DNA from: Cryptomeria japonica
Taxonomy: Eukaryota; Streptophyta; Pinopsida; Cupressales; Cupressaceae
DNA length: 64,000 nucleotides
Reading direction: 5' to 3'
Assembly (NCBI RefSeq): GCF_030272615.1
Contig: NC_081415.1
Coordinates: forward strand, 624,773,740 to 624,837,739
Part shown: positions 11,443 through 23,498 of the stretch, in pieces
How positions within the stretch are numbered: the first letter of the stretch is position 1
How the letters are laid out: each line of letters begins with the position of its first letter
The notes under the pieces: generated by a model
Databases searched by the model: none
Seen by the model: only the letters and a program-made list of their open reading frames with translations
What the model was told of the DNA's origin: nothing
Program-made: the position numbers and the translations under genes

Positions 11443-12250
11443 AAACTTCAAACTGAATACATGTGTCTCTCTTTAACTTTATCCTTCTTGGTGGTCTTGA
11501 AGATACTTTGTCGTAAGTTTTACTCAAGCTTTGTATTATATCATCACCATGTCCTATTTCTATAAGAAATGCCTTTTCAAAAACCAATAGTGTCACTATG
11601 ACTTGGAGGGTCGGTGGAACTTTCAGAGCTTTTCGTAGGTTACACATTAAAAAAACGGTGCTCACATGCTATGTCGAAAATGACTTTATTGTGGGCCTTT
11701 GAATAATAGTGGATGAAAGGTCCAGACATTGTCAGAAGTGTCAATTGATCAATGTTGATAACAATTTCAATAAATCTCATGTTTTTTCTTTTCGAAAAGT
11801 CATCGATGACTGGATTCTACTTTTACTAGCGATGGTCGAATGCTCTAGAAAGCATCAAATTTTAAAAGGAAAAAGTGACGCACCATCATTCGGTTAAAAT
11901 AAACACTTAGATTTAGTATACATTTCTGCTAACTTAATGGATAGTTTCAAACATCTTTGATTTAATTCAAAATGTGATATATTAAACTCGCAATATTATG
12001 TGGAGGGAGAAAATAATTCAAGATTATCAGGTGGCTTTGAAAGAGAAACTGAGGAAGTGTAATATTCTAAATTGACATGGAGGGCGTCGAAGATATAGTA
12101 ATCATGTGGACTAAGAGCATTTAGAGAGGAAGAGCATTCACAAAGTTAACAAAAGGGGAGCAGAAAAGGGAAGAATAGGATATAAGATATAATCTAGAGT
12201 TAGTAATAAAGGCATGAACGTTATTATTAATATAATAAAGAAATTATATG
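11443..12250. other. Unassigned flank right of C1
   Basis: This may be a continuation of the sequence C1 inserted into, but the partner copy ends at the window edge so this cannot be tested. A 77-codon minus-strand frame (11,665-11,432) and a 62-codon plus-strand frame (11,709-11,897) overlap this area. Neither resembles a family I know, and the first runs into the LTR. Confidence 0.3.
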
Positions 12251-12507
12251 GGAATTAAAAAATAAGAATAGTAGAAGAAAGATTCTTACAGAGGAAGTAT
12301 TTATTTTTCAAATGCAATTACATATTTATAAGTACATAATAATTCAACATTTTTTAATAATTATGTTAGTTTTGTTTATAGTTAATTATAATGCTAGACA
12401 ATAAAATAAATACTAATCACAACAAACTGAAATCTAAAAGACACATCTTCAACTCATTTTTGAGAGAAGCACAAGAGAGTGTAGTTCTTTTATGACTTAT
12501 TATAACA
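12251..12507 (-). repeat. Short element 3' LTR
   Basis: Left copy of the terminal repeat. It ends in TATAACA on the plus strand. The partner is at 13,162-13,407. Confidence 0.55.
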
Positions 12508-13161
12508 CTCTCCTTTAATAAGAATAATAGAATTTAAATGGACTCGTAATATATATTTAAATAGTATATGTTGACTAACAACATAAAACTTAAGCAATAC
12601 AATATGCATAAGGTATTATATGAAAATAGTTCTTGGATCACTACTTAAGACTTCTTCAAGTTGCCCCCAATTATACCTAGACATAATCCATGTTTACAAA
12701 ACAATTGGACACCATATTCACATGAAGTTGTCTCATCATCCTTGCAAAGGTATAATCTTGAACTTATAGATTTTCGAATCTGCTTCTAAACTATTGGACA
12801 CCAATCCTAACATGTATGTCTCATTAACCCAATGAGGTGTAGTTTCTTTGATCCATAAACAATTCACACTTTTGAGCATCTAACTATCTTCTATTGAACC
12901 CTTCTCTATCCTCAAAGTGTTTGTCTCTTTCAAATAGGATAAGTGCCCCATCTTCAATGGATTCATCATCACTATCAATTTATCTAGTCGTTCTTCTATA
13001 GGCCTCATCTCCTTGACAATAGTTTCTATTCTTGTTCGTAGCATTAAGGGTCTCCTCAAGCACATGATCCATTTCCCAAAGTTATCCTAATTTTTTTAAA
13101 CATAAGTGAAACAACAACAAGATAGACTACAATAGTTGATAGCACAATGGCAATAATACCA

Positions 13162-13407
13162 AATTAAAAAATAAAAATAGCAGAAGAAAGATTGTTGCAA
13201 GACTCACTAGAGATTTATTCATCAAACAAAGTTACATATTTATAAGTACATAATAACTCAACAACATTCCATATTAATGCTAGTATTTGAGTTGTTTAAC
13301 AAAAAACCAAATACTAATGGCAATGAATTAAAATCGAAAAGATAATCCTTCAATTCATTTTGACACTTGAACAATAGAGTGTGGTTCTATTATGACTTGT
13401 TCTAATA
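13162..13407 (-). repeat. Short element 5' LTR
   Basis: Right copy of the terminal repeat, adjoining the primer-site complement. Its outer end reads TAATA where the left copy has TAACA, so the terminal CA is degraded. Confidence 0.55.
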
Positions 13408-14724
13408 ATTGACCCTTTTCTTATTAGTAACATATTATTGTCAATTTTTCATTACTATTTTCATTGGAATCCTCAATATTCTCACTTTATTTTAAACAAG
13501 AAGCTCTTAAGAATGCTATGATAATTTGACCAGCAACATGAATAGTTCCAAATGTTTGTTGTGAAGGTTGCATGCCTCCTTAAGTTTGCATTATCAAATT
13601 TAGGTATTTTTCTGTGCGCCTCTAATTATATTTATATTAGGGTACTTTACCATCTCTTAATTAGCAAGAGGCAAAATATTCATTTTATTCATATCAAGTA
13701 GTAGTATATCAAACAGATCTTTTATGTTCTCTTTAGAATTCTTTTTACCTTTGTGATTGCTAGTATTCCAAACATATTTTTTATTGATGTTCCTAATTGA
13801 ATAATTTTTATCCTTTTTATTATAATATTAAGAAGGGTTGCTAGATTTGATGCCAAGTCCCTTCCTTGTCTTTTGTATCAAAATGGGAGTAAAATATAGA
13901 GCACTATCAATGTCTTGAATTCTAGCTCTTAAATCAACTCCTTCATGTTCCATGCCTTTTGATATTTATCAATCTCATAATCTAGTATGATTGATAGGAG
14001 TGATGTGATTATGATGGATACTTTATTATTCAGATTAACTCTTTCTTGTTGAAACAACCTGTTTAATCACACTCCTACAGCTGGAACTTTTTATTGATTT
14101 AATATTTCCCAAAATGAACAAGACAACTTATTTTTACCAATTTTAATTTAGGACATCCACCAATCATCATTGTTTCTTCATATCCATTATTTATTAATCA
14201 TAAAATAGTTTAAAAGTTAGTTTTACTTTCTTTCATTTTAAAATAAATTTAAAAAATAACTATATGCTCCTATGTAAAAGGAGAAATAAAAATTCTGTTT
14301 TGATGGTCAAAATACACAAACCATTTAATATTTGAAGATAGTACTTTATCTTTTCTCTTTCATTTCAAATGATTGATAAAACAATATACCTTCCAACTTA
14401 AAATCAACAAATTCTAAAATTTGTTACTTACTATATTAATAATTGGAATACACAAACCATCCAATATTTTAGAAGAATACTTAATTTGTCATTTTTTTTA
14501 TGCTTAAAGTATTCTTACCCAGGAAAAAAAGATGATTTTTCTTTTAATTTTCATAGCTAACTCTTTCTCTACACACTATTCTTCTTTTTATTTTGCATAT
14601 TTATCTATTTTATTATATTTATTGTAGATCATGTGTCCATTTTGTATTATACTATCATTTGTCAAAGGCAAACTAGTTTCATTAATTCAGCAAAAAGAAA
14701 TGTATGTTTGCTATCCTCTAGAGA
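13408..14724. other. Unassigned AT-rich stretch
   Basis: I see no domain, RNA gene or repeat partner. Short minus-strand frames near 13,700-13,950 read like degraded coding sequence but contain frequent stops and match nothing I recognise. Confidence 0.3.
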
Positions 14725-14959
14725 ATAATCCCATCAATTATGGTTTGGGAAGTTTGGAAGGAAAGGAATCATAGGATCTTTCAAGAAAAAGAAATGCCAG
14801 TGAAAATTATTATTCAAAAGATTGAAGATTAGGGAGTGGAACTGGTCAATATAGAAGCAACGAATCAGATTGTAACTTGGAAAATTTGTTCACTCTATGG
14901 GATGATGAAATGACAAGAAAATTTAAAGTTTTAATTATCCCTTAATAGTAGGGTGGAAG
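14725..14959 (+). pseudogene. LINE L2 ORF2 fragment, upstream of the C2 insertion
   Basis: One reading frame gives IPSIMVWEVWKERNHRIF followed by a charged helix. This is the conserved end of the zinc-finger (zf-RVT) segment of plant LINE reverse transcriptases (the W.IWKERN.R.F pattern). A TAG interrupts it near 14,828. It stops at the GGAAG target site of C2. The matching RNase H begins directly on the other side at 22,633, so the two are halves of one ORF2 split by C2. Confidence 0.75.
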
Positions 14960-16457
14960 TGATAGTTCTGATACTTGATGTAAAGTACAGATGCCAATAG
15001 CTAACAAGATGAGAGGGGGGGCTGAATCATACAAACTTAAACTTCCATAAAATCAACAGATTCAACCTCAGTAACATATACTTCAGCAACTTAACCAAAA
15101 AATGCTAAACATGCAAACTTATGAACACATAATCATAATAACACTCATAACACCAGACTTAACGTGGAAACTCAAATAGGGAAAAACCACTGTGGGATAT
15201 CAGACCCACTAAGAAATATACTCTTCTAGAGTATTCTTAGTTAAAAGCAAATCCTATTAAAGATTACAAACACATTGCTAGATGTGACCCGGTTAAGGGA
15301 TTTCCCTCAGATCTGTTAGGATCTTCACTTTGTTAGAAGTGACCTTGTCAAAGGATTTCAAACACTCATTTAGAATGTTACCTTGCTAGAGGGTTTACAT
15401 ATAAGACTGTTAAGTCCACTCAGTTAAGAGATTTTTTGTCACTTACAAAATAACAATAATAAAAATCTATCTGCAGCTTCACATCTAAAATGCTAAAGCA
15501 GATTCTTATTGGCTCAAAGCAATTATTCATAGGACTTATCTTGTCCCTCTGTTGGGCTCTCTACACTGTTAATCAAATAGGTCTTCAAGCTTCTATGGTC
15601 AGTAATCACTATGTAGCATCCATGTTCTTACACTTTCCCGCATACATTGTTTATTAGCAATTCCTTATTTATAAACAATTGCTAACCGCTTAATCTCCTT
15701 GATCACATTTCGAAAGATCAATCTTAGCCATCAGATCTTCAAACTTGACCAGGTTCAATGTATCCTTTCAATCTGAAAACATTTTACCTTTCCTCGAGAC
15801 TTGTAGTCCTTTCTTGGAACTTGCACAAGGTTATTGCAGTTCAATTTGCGCTGTAGATCTTCCTACCGATTTTCCTTCGCCATAGATCTTTTAACAAACT
15901 TCATTCGTGGGATACCAATCATTTATACATCTCTAGCTAATCATTGTCCTTCATTAAATAATGCTTTTATCTATCCCATGCCTACAATCATAACTCATTT
16001 GCAACTCAGTAAATACTAAACTTTACTCAGTAGACATTTCACCTTCATTAACCGATATCGATAACCTTAGGGTTTACAGACTAGGTTCCTTAGGGTTTAC
16101 TTACTAGGTTCTTTGCTCGGTTGCATAGTATCGTATTAACCTTACAATTAACAACATATGTAGGATATCAAAACAATCTAAACATCATAATCTCATCATT
16201 GTCTAACTCGGTAATAGTTGCCCATTGAATAACTTATTTCTCCCCTTATTCATCACATTTTTTCTGTGTCTTTTACTGACATCTTAATTCTCTTCTATTC
16301 AATCTTCTCAAGATATGGCAACATCATACTGAATTAGATGACAAAATAATGTTATAAAGATAGTTATCATCCTTCTTTAGTTATATAAAATAATCTTCAA
16401 CAACCTTCTCAATATCCTTACTAAATATCAACAATCTTTCTTACTGTAATGCCAACA
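14960..16457 (-). repeat. C2 3' LTR
   Basis: Begins TGATAGTTCTGATAC and ends GCCAACA on the plus strand. It carries a run of 7 G at 15,015-15,021 that has 11 G in the other LTR. Confidence 0.93.
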
Positions 16458-16482
16458 ATCTCCCCCTTTGGCTTTGATGGCA
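16458..16482 (-). promoter_or_regulatory. C2 polypurine tract
   Basis: Minus strand reads CAAAGCCAAAGGGGGAGAT immediately before the LTR start TGTTGGC, the expected plus-strand primer. Confidence 0.85.
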
Positions 16483-16867
16483 ACGCAAACAATTAAATGG
16501 TATTACCAACAAGATATTCAAATTGATTTGGATTCAGATTGTTGTAAGACTTCTCCTTTTGTCCTTGAGTTGTTAAAATCTTCTGATGTTCAATCTTCTC
16601 CCCCTGTCCTTAGTCTTCCAACCAAACCATTTATAGTCTTCTACCCCTTTGACAACAATGCCAAAAAGTAAAAGAGCTAAATCATGATTTCTTCCTTTGT
16701 GAAGTGATTTGCCTTTCTGTGTAAAATCTTAGTCTCGGTCAGAGCAACATGTCTCTATTCATAATTTCCTGCACAACTTTAGAAAACCTTCTAAAGTGCA
16801 TAAATCAGCGTCAATCCACACATAATATTCTATAGATTCATCGAGTTGATGCTTTCACCAAACTCAG

Positions 16868-17343
16868 TCAATGAGTAGAAGATAGGGGTAGGACCCCTAA
16901 CTTGCTTCTGAGATACTCAAAAGTGTCCCTTGGCAATGACTTGGTGAAGATGTCTGCTAATTGCTCCTTTGAACTGATATATTCCAGCACAACTTTCTTC
17001 TCTTGATCTTCTTCTCTGAGATAATGATACTTTATAGATATATGCTTTGTCTTGGAGTGCATTACTGGATTCTTTGAAATGTTAATGGCACTAGTATTAT
17101 CACAGAATATAGTTACTAGCTTGGTAAATTTCTCATTTATACCTTCCAACAATTGTTTGATCCATGCTATATTGGTACAATTCAATGTTGCAGCAACATA
17201 TTCAGCTTCTGTTGTTGACTGCGAGATACATCCTTGTTTCTTGCTAAGCCAACTCACTAGTCTTTCTCCAAAAAAGAAAGCTCCACCACTTGTGTTTTTC
17301 CTATCATCGATGTTGCATGCCCAATCAGCATTAGTATAAACTT
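16868..17343 (-). pseudogene. pol: C2 RNase H
   Basis: The open frame 17,257-16,868 holds SWLSKKQGCISQSTTEAEY, FCDNTSAINISKN, HSKTKHISIKYH and ADIFTKSLPRDT, the C-terminal RNase H of copia Pol with its Glu and second Asp. The preceding part (RKNTSGGAFFFGERL) lies in this frame upstream, after a frameshift at about 17,340 from the RT frame. The first catalytic Asp appears as Asn in TNADW. RNase H would degrade RNA in RNA/DNA hybrids during cDNA synthesis. Confidence 0.9.
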
Positions 17344-18340
17344 TTAAATCAAAATTATTCCATATACTAAGCCATAATCTTCAGTGCCTCTCAAGTATCT
17401 GAAAATTCTCTTGATTGCTGTCATATGTGTCTCCTTGGGATCTGCAAAGAATCTTGCTACAATACCTACTGCATGTGCTATATCTAGTCTACTATGCACA
17501 ACATATTGCACTTTTCCAATCATAGATTGGTAAAGTGTCTCATGAACAGATGCAAATTCATCATTCTTTGATAATTTACAATTAGTAGTCATAGGAGAAC
17601 TTACTGGTTTAGAATCCTCCATTCCAAATTTCTTGAAGATTGCATTTATGTACTTGGATTGAGTAATGAAAATCTCATCTTTCATTTGCAATATCTGTAA
17701 ACCTATAAAATACTTTATCTCACCGATTAGTGACATCTCAAATTCTTTGCACATTTCATTTCCAAAGTTCTTCCATAAGGAGTCATTACCACAAAATATA
17801 ATGTCATCAACAAATATGGTTGGGATCAGTATTCTATTATCCTCATCTTTCTTCATGTACATATTGTTGTTTTCACTTGTCCTTATAAAACCAATCTTGA
17901 TCAAATAAGAGTGCAGTCTTTCATACCATGCTCTAGGTGCTTGTTTCAAACCATATAAAGCTTTGTTCAGTTTGCATACCTGATCTTTACTCATGTCTTC
18001 ATGAAATCTTTCAGATTGTTCAATGTAAACTTCTTCTTCTAGTATACCATTCAAAAATGCAGATTTAACATCCATTTGATATACCTTGAAATTTTTGAAA
18101 GCATCATATGCCAACAATGTTCTTACTCCCTCAAGTCTAGCCATAGGTGCAAAAGTCTCACCATAATATATTCCTTCTTCTTGAGCATAACCTTTGCAAA
18201 CTAGTCTTGCTTTGTTGCGAATGACCTCACCTTTTTCATTTAGCTTGTTTCTGAAAATCCACTTTGTACTGATTACATTTTTGTCCTTTGGTCTTGGGAT
18301 AAGTGTCTATGTGTCATTCTTCTTGATTTGATCAATCTCT
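17344..18340 (-). pseudogene. pol: C2 reverse transcriptase
   Basis: The best-preserved part is 18,144-17,344, 266 codons without a stop. Blocks seen in order: [53 protein letters not shown] (17,797-17,817) and IGEIKYFIGLQI. The catalytic motif is FVDD, as in C1. The N-terminal part upstream of 18,144 lies in the same frame but contains at least one stop (a TGG-to-TAG change near 18,308). The enzyme copied element RNA into DNA in virus-like particles. Confidence 0.93.
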
Positions 18341-19600
18341 TCTGTCATAGCATTTACCCAATCTTCACTATTAAAAGCCTCTTTAACTATTCTCGATTCA
18401 AATTTAGAGATCAGACATGTGTTCTATCTCAATTTCTTCCTTGTCATCACTGGATCATCCTTATCTCCTATAATCTAACTTGATGCATTTTGTCTTCTGA
18501 CATACTTGGCTAATATAGGCTCTATAGGTTCTGTATGATCTTCTTCATCACTCGGTAACTAGACATTATCTTCATTTTCTTCAGTAGCTTTCTCAGTAGG
18601 ACTTCTCAGTTGAACATAAACAAACTCTTCATAATCTTCTGGTTCTTTGGAATTTCCTTCATCATTTCTTTCTGCAAATTCATCAATTTTTACATTTCCA
18701 CTTTCCACTATTTTGTTAGATGATTTGATCAGACTTTTAAATGCTTTACTTCTAGAAGAATACCTAAGAAATGTTCCTTCTTCACTTTTCTGATCAAACT
18801 TTCCATTTATGTCATCTTTGTGAGCATAGCATCTACTTCCAAAGATTTTAAAGTAACTTACATTAGGTTTCTTGTCATACTAGATCTCATATGGTGTCTT
18901 CATAGTTCCTTTCTTCAGTTGAACTCGGTTCAGGGTGTAAACTGTAGTGCTGATTGCTTCTCTCCAAAATATTTGAGGTACCCTCTTTTCTATCATCAGG
19001 GTTCTGGCATGATCCACAATTGATCTGTGTCTTCTCTCAGCTATGCCATTTTGTTGAGGTGTCCTCGGTGTAGATACTCGCCTCTTTATACCATGATCAT
19101 TGCAGAATAAGTTAAATTCATCAGAAGTGAATTCTCCTCCTCTATCAGATCTAAGACATTTTAGTTGTCTTCCTGTTTCATTTTCAACTCTTGCCTTGTA
19201 CCATTTGAACATTTGAAAAGATTCTGATTTTTCTTTTAAAAACATGACTGAGATCATCCTTGAGTAATCATCCACAAATAAAATGAAATATCTATCACCA
19301 TAATAACTTTGAACTTTCATAGGACCACAAAGATTAGTATGTACTAGATCTAAAATTCCTTTAGAAGTGTAGGACTTACTTGTAAAGCTTGATCTTGTCA
19401 TCTTACCCATCTGGCATCCTTGACACATAACATTCTTAGGTTTTTCCAGACTCGGTAGACCTCTTACTCAGTGCTTTTTACTTGTTTTGATGAGATTATC
19501 AAAATTTACAAGACAAAACCTTTTATGCCATAACTAGGTATCATCTATCTTTGCATAAAGACGCTTGTTCCAAGTTGAGGCAAGATGAAATGTGTTACCT
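18341..19600 (-). pseudogene. pol: C2 integrase and linker
   Basis: The pre-integrase zinc region (LWHKRFCLVNF ... MCQGCQMGK) is followed by a 182-codon open frame, 19,428-18,880, with the core. The first catalytic Asp is Asn (HTNLCGP, codon at 19,333-19,335). The second Asp (RSDRGGEF) and the Glu (QQNGIAERRH) are intact. TAG near 18,877 then breaks the frame, and the variable linker to RT is peppered with stops. The frame differs from that of gag-protease, so one frameshift lies between 19,674 and 19,428. Confidence 0.92.
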
Positions 19601-19673
19601 TTTGTTTCTGTCCCGGTAGCAGCTAACTTCCATGTTTGTCATGAACTTTGACAGTTCCTTTCTGAAATTCTAT

Positions 19674-19920
19674 TCAGTATCCTATATTGTTTAGATGTGC
19701 TACACTCAACAAATTGTATTTCAAACCTTCAACCCAGTATATGTCATCACATTTAGCATTGTCAAGAAGTCTTATAGATCCTTTACCTTTTATCGGACAT
19801 GGTGCATCATTACCAAATCTTACATAGCCTCCATCATAGTCTTCTAATTTAACAAACTTGTGTTTATCACCTGTCATATGATGTGAGCATCCACTATCTA
19901 TGATCCAAGAATCATTATTA
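19674..19920 (-). pseudogene. pol: C2 aspartic protease
   Basis: SWIIDSGCSHHMTGD at about 19,915-19,870 is the copia protease active-site region, with DSG kept. The frame continues through KGKGSIRLLDNA and IYWVEGLKYNLLSVAHL before a TAG. It is in the same frame as gag, separated by a few stops. Confidence 0.9.
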
Positions 19921-20120
19921 TTTATGTGAGATATTAGGGATTTTTCTTTATAACTTTCCTCTTAAGATCCATCCTTAATAGCCACATAAACAACTTCCTC
20001 TGTATCAGTTTCATCAGATTCATCATCATTGGATTCCTCATCAGCTACTAGACATGTCTTTCTATCTCTCCTTCCGAAGTCTCGGTGTCCTCTATATTGG
20101 TTATCTTTCTGCCTGTTATC

Positions 20121-21047
20121 TCAGTATTCTCTCTTTTCACTAGATTCTTTGTCAGGGTAGTTAGAAGCCATATGTCCTATTTTATCATAATTGAAACATT
20201 TTAAAGGTAGCTTTCCTTTATACTTACCTTTTCCCCTCGGTAACCTTCTGGCTAATAATGCTTCAAATTCTTCTTGCTTCTTGATTTCCTCATACAGTTT
20301 GTGCACTTTTTCCATGTTCTTGCAAAATCTTTCACTTGCTCCACTGTGATGTCCTTTAGAGTACTTACTCATTCTATCCTTGTAATCATCAGATTCACCA
20401 ATATGAAAAGAACTAAATGCAGATTCTACTTTATTTACTGAAGACCCACTGTTATCAAAATTACTTAACTCAAATGCATGTAGCTTACCAATAGTAGCAT
20501 CCAAAGAAACTGGCATGTTAGGTACATACCTCACTTCATTGATTGCAGAGACTTGAATAGCATAAGTTGGTAGAAGGGTTCTCAACAACTTACTTGTTAT
20601 ATCCTTTTCTTCAATAGTTCCACCTAGTCCTTTAATTTGATTGACAATCTCCTATAGTCTTGTATTGTATTGGGTTATGTTGTCACGTTCATTTATTTTC
20701 ATGGATTCAATTTGTCCTCTCAGACTATCTACTTTTTCTCTTTGAACATGTTCATCACCTCCATACATAGATATGAGCTTAGTCCACATTGCTTTTGCAT
20801 CAGTACAGCCTTCTAGATCATTAAACTCTGAGTCGGTCAATGCTGATGTAATTTCAATCATAGCTTGAATATGTTCTTGCTTTGCCTTAATCTCTTCCAA
20901 GGTCATAGGGTTGGTGCTTGATGCAATGTAATCATTCTCCAGATAATATATTGCATATTCTCCAATTCTTGATAAATGCAACTTCATCCTTTTCTGCCAT
21001 GTGAAGAAAATTGACTTGTTCAGCTTCGATGCATCCCTTTTATACAT
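20121..21047 (-). pseudogene. gag: C2 Gag
   Basis: Two same-frame pieces, 21,047-20,652 and 20,588-20,121, are separated by one stop. The first has the helical UBN2-type region (ALTDSEFNDLEGCTDAKAMW). The second has the basic nucleocapsid and a CCHC knuckle degraded to CFNYDKIGHMASNY, with two Cys changed to Tyr, both explained by TGT to TAT. An acidic linker to the protease follows. The true start may be slightly upstream of 21,047. Confidence 0.9.
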
Positions 21048-21097
21048 CTTCGAATCTTTTCCTCAAGTACCCTTAAACATTTCTTCCAGAGACCAAA

Positions 21098-21110
21098 GCT
21101 CTAATACCAA
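21098..21110 (-). promoter_or_regulatory. C2 primer binding site
   Basis: The minus strand reads TTGGTATTAGAGC, one change from the initiator tRNA-Met primer site (TGGTATCAGAGC), directly after the 5' LTR. Confidence 0.9.
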
Positions 21111-21111
21111 T

Positions 21112-22627
21112 TGATAGTTTTGATACTTGATGTAAAGTACAAATGCCAATAGCTAACAAGATGAGAGGGGGGGGGGGTGAATCATACAAAACTTAAACTT
21201 CTATTAAATCAACAGATTCAACCTTGATAACATATACTTTAGCAACTTAACTAAAAACTACTAAGCATGCAAACTTATGAACACATAATCATAATAACAC
21301 TCATAACACCAGATTTAACATGGAAACCCAAATAGGGAAAAACCACTATGGGATTTTGGACCCACTTAGAAATATACTCTTCTAGAGGGTTAAAAGAAAA
21401 TCCTATTAAAGATTACAAACACATTGCTAGATGTGACCCAGTTAAGGGATTTCCCTCAGATCTGTTAGGATCTTCACTTTGTTAGAAGTGACCTTGTCAA
21501 AGATTTCAAACACTCATTTAGAATATTACCTTGCTAGAGGGTTTACATATAAGACTGTTAAGTCCACTCGGTTAAGAGATTTTCTGTCACTTACAAAATA
21601 ACAGTAATAAAAATCTATCTGCAACTTCAGATCTAAAATGCTAAAGCAGATTCTTATTGGCCCAATGAAATTTAGTCATAAGACTTATCTTGTCCCTCTA
21701 CTAGGCTCTCTACACTATTAATCAAATAGGTCTTCAAGCTTCTGTGGTCGGTAATCACTATGTAGCATCCTTGTGCTTACACTTGCTTGCATACATTGTT
21801 TATCAACAATTCCTTATTTATAAACAATTGCTAACCGCTTAATCTCCTTGATCACATTTCCCATGATCAATCTTAGCCATCAGATCTTTAAACTTGATCA
21901 GGTTCAATGTATCCTTTTGATTTGAAAACATTTTACCTTGCCTCAAGACTTGTTGTCCTTTCTTGGAACTTGCACAAGGTTATTGTAGTTCAATCTGCAC
22001 TATAGATCTTCCTGTTGATTTTCCTTCACCATAGATCTTTTAACAAACTTCATTCACGGCATACCAATCATTTATACATCTCCAGCTAATCATTGTCCTT
22101 CATTAAATAATGCTCTTATCCATCCCATGCGTACAGTCATAACTCGGTTGCAACTCGGTAAATACTAAACTTTACTTGGTAGACATTTCACCTTCATTAA
22201 CCGATATCGATAACCTTAGGGTTTACTGATGAGGTTCCTTAGGGTTTACTGACTAGGTTCTTTGCTCGGTTGCATAGTATCGTATTAACCTTACAATTAA
22301 CAACATATGTAGGATATCAAAACAATCTAAACATCATAATCTCATCATTGTCTAACTCGGTAATAGTTGCCCATTGAATAACTTATTTCTCCCCTTATTC
22401 ATCACATTCTTTCTGTGTCTTTTACCGACATCTTAATTCTCTTCTAATCAATCTTCTCAAGATATGGCAACATCATACTGAAGCAGATTATCAATTTCTT
22501 AACATCAATGACAAAATAATGTTATAAAGATAGCTATCATCCTTCTTCAATTATATAAAATAATCTTCAACAACCTTCTCAATATCCTTACTGAATATCA
22601 ACAATCTTTCTTACTGTAATGCCAATA
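21112..22627 (-). repeat. C2 5' LTR
   Basis: Parallel to 14960-16457. It ends GCCAATA rather than GCCAACA on the plus strand, i.e. the outer TG of the LTR in element orientation has become TA. Confidence 0.93.
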
Positions 22628-22632
22628 GGAAG

Positions 22633-23100
22633 TAAAAATAAGGATTCAAAGATAAGTAGAGACAATGTTAAATGGACTCCTCCTCAGGTGGGATGGATAA
22701 AGGTCAATATTGATGGAGCAGAAAGAGGCAATCTAGGTGAAGGGGCTATGGGCTATATTGCTAGGGATGAACAGGGAAAACAATTGCAAAAGAATCATAA
22801 GCTTTAGGTGAAACTATGAAATAATATAGCAGAAATAGGATTTGCATTGCTTGGGTAACAACTTGGATTCAAGATAGGAGAAAAGGAGATTTATTTGGAA
22901 GGTGACTCTGAGATTGTAATTAATTAATGTCATTCAAAATAATAGATCACCTAACTAGATGATGGAAAGATGGCTAATTTCAATTCAATAATTAATTATG
23001 AAATTAGATGATTTAAAAATTAGTCATATCTATAGAGAAGGGAACATTGAGGAAGATAGACTTGCCATAAATGCAGTTAGGAATTTTAAATAAGAGAGAG
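22633..23100 (+). pseudogene. LINE L2 RNase H, downstream of the C2 insertion
   Basis: The frame beginning at the C2 junction gives KWTPPQVGWIKVNIDGAERG then GEGAMGYIARDEQGK, the start of the plant LINE RNase H (RVT_3) domain with its first Asp. Across two frameshifts there follow KEIYLEGDSEIVIN, with the Glu-containing block, and a final HIYREGN...DRLA motif near 23,030-23,070. The domain is therefore complete in outline but not translatable. It is the second half of the ORF2 that ends at 14,959. Confidence 0.8.
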
Positions 23101-23498
23101 CTTGAAGTATTTAATTCCAAGAGTAGATTTGGTGAGTAACATAGATTTCAAATCATTTGACCATTTAGTATAAATTGTAAGAGTATTTTTTAAATATGTA
23201 TAAACCTTTTGAGTTAATGCAATCTGGAAAGAAATCTTAAACTAAGGCAGGGAGATCTTGTTAGATTTGATGGAATAATCTACACAAAGGGATCATGGAG
23301 TATTATTTACTTTGCAATGGCTATCGAAAGGATGGATATTTTTTTAGAAGAGTTTTGAAGGCATATTTTTAAAGATTTATATTGAAGTCGCAAGGAAGCC
23401 AGGAATATACTTAGATACATAGTAGTTTTGGGCTGGGCAAAATAGAGGGATTTAATTATTTGAAAATATATCTTTTTGGAGAAAGATAAGTTTGGAGG
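23101..23498. other. LINE L2 3' flank up to G2
   Basis: No domain is recognisable. It probably includes the LINE 3' untranslated region. The sequence resumes after G2 at 33,780. Confidence 0.3.

Larger units (their letters stand above)
12251..13407 (-). mobile_element. Short LTR element with ~250-bp terminal repeats
   Basis: About 255 bp at 12,251-12,507 recur at 13,162-13,407. Shared landmarks are TATTTATAAGTACATAATAA and TATGACTTRTT near the ends. In minus orientation the repeat begins TGTTATAATAAG, preceded by the purine tract AAAGGAGAG (on plus, CTCTCCTTT at 12,508). GGCAATAATACCA at 13,149-13,161 is the complement of a tRNA-Met-like primer site (TGGTATTATTGCC). The ~650-bp interior has only one 61-codon coiled-coil-like frame (13,065-12,880), so it is non-autonomous, TRIM-sized or internally deleted. 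I found no clear target-site duplication. Confidence 0.55.
14960..22627 (-). mobile_element. C2: Ty1/copia retrotransposon, complete but dead
   Basis: LTRs at 14960-16457 and 21112-22627 enclose a minus-strand gag-pol. Perfect 5-bp duplications GGAAG lie at 14955-14959 and 22628-22632. The primer-site complement (GCTCTAATACCAA) adjoins the right LTR. A polypurine tract complement (ATCTCCCCCTTTGGCTTTG) adjoins the left LTR. All copia domains are present in order, in three frames with several stops. It interrupts a LINE ORF2, so it is younger than that LINE. The right terminal dinucleotide is TA instead of CA. Confidence 0.95.

Noticed and set aside
11432..11665. 77-codon minus-strand ORF next to the C1 LTR
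   Set aside because: It has no recognisable family and its end lies inside the LTR, so the frame is partly created by the C1 insertion.
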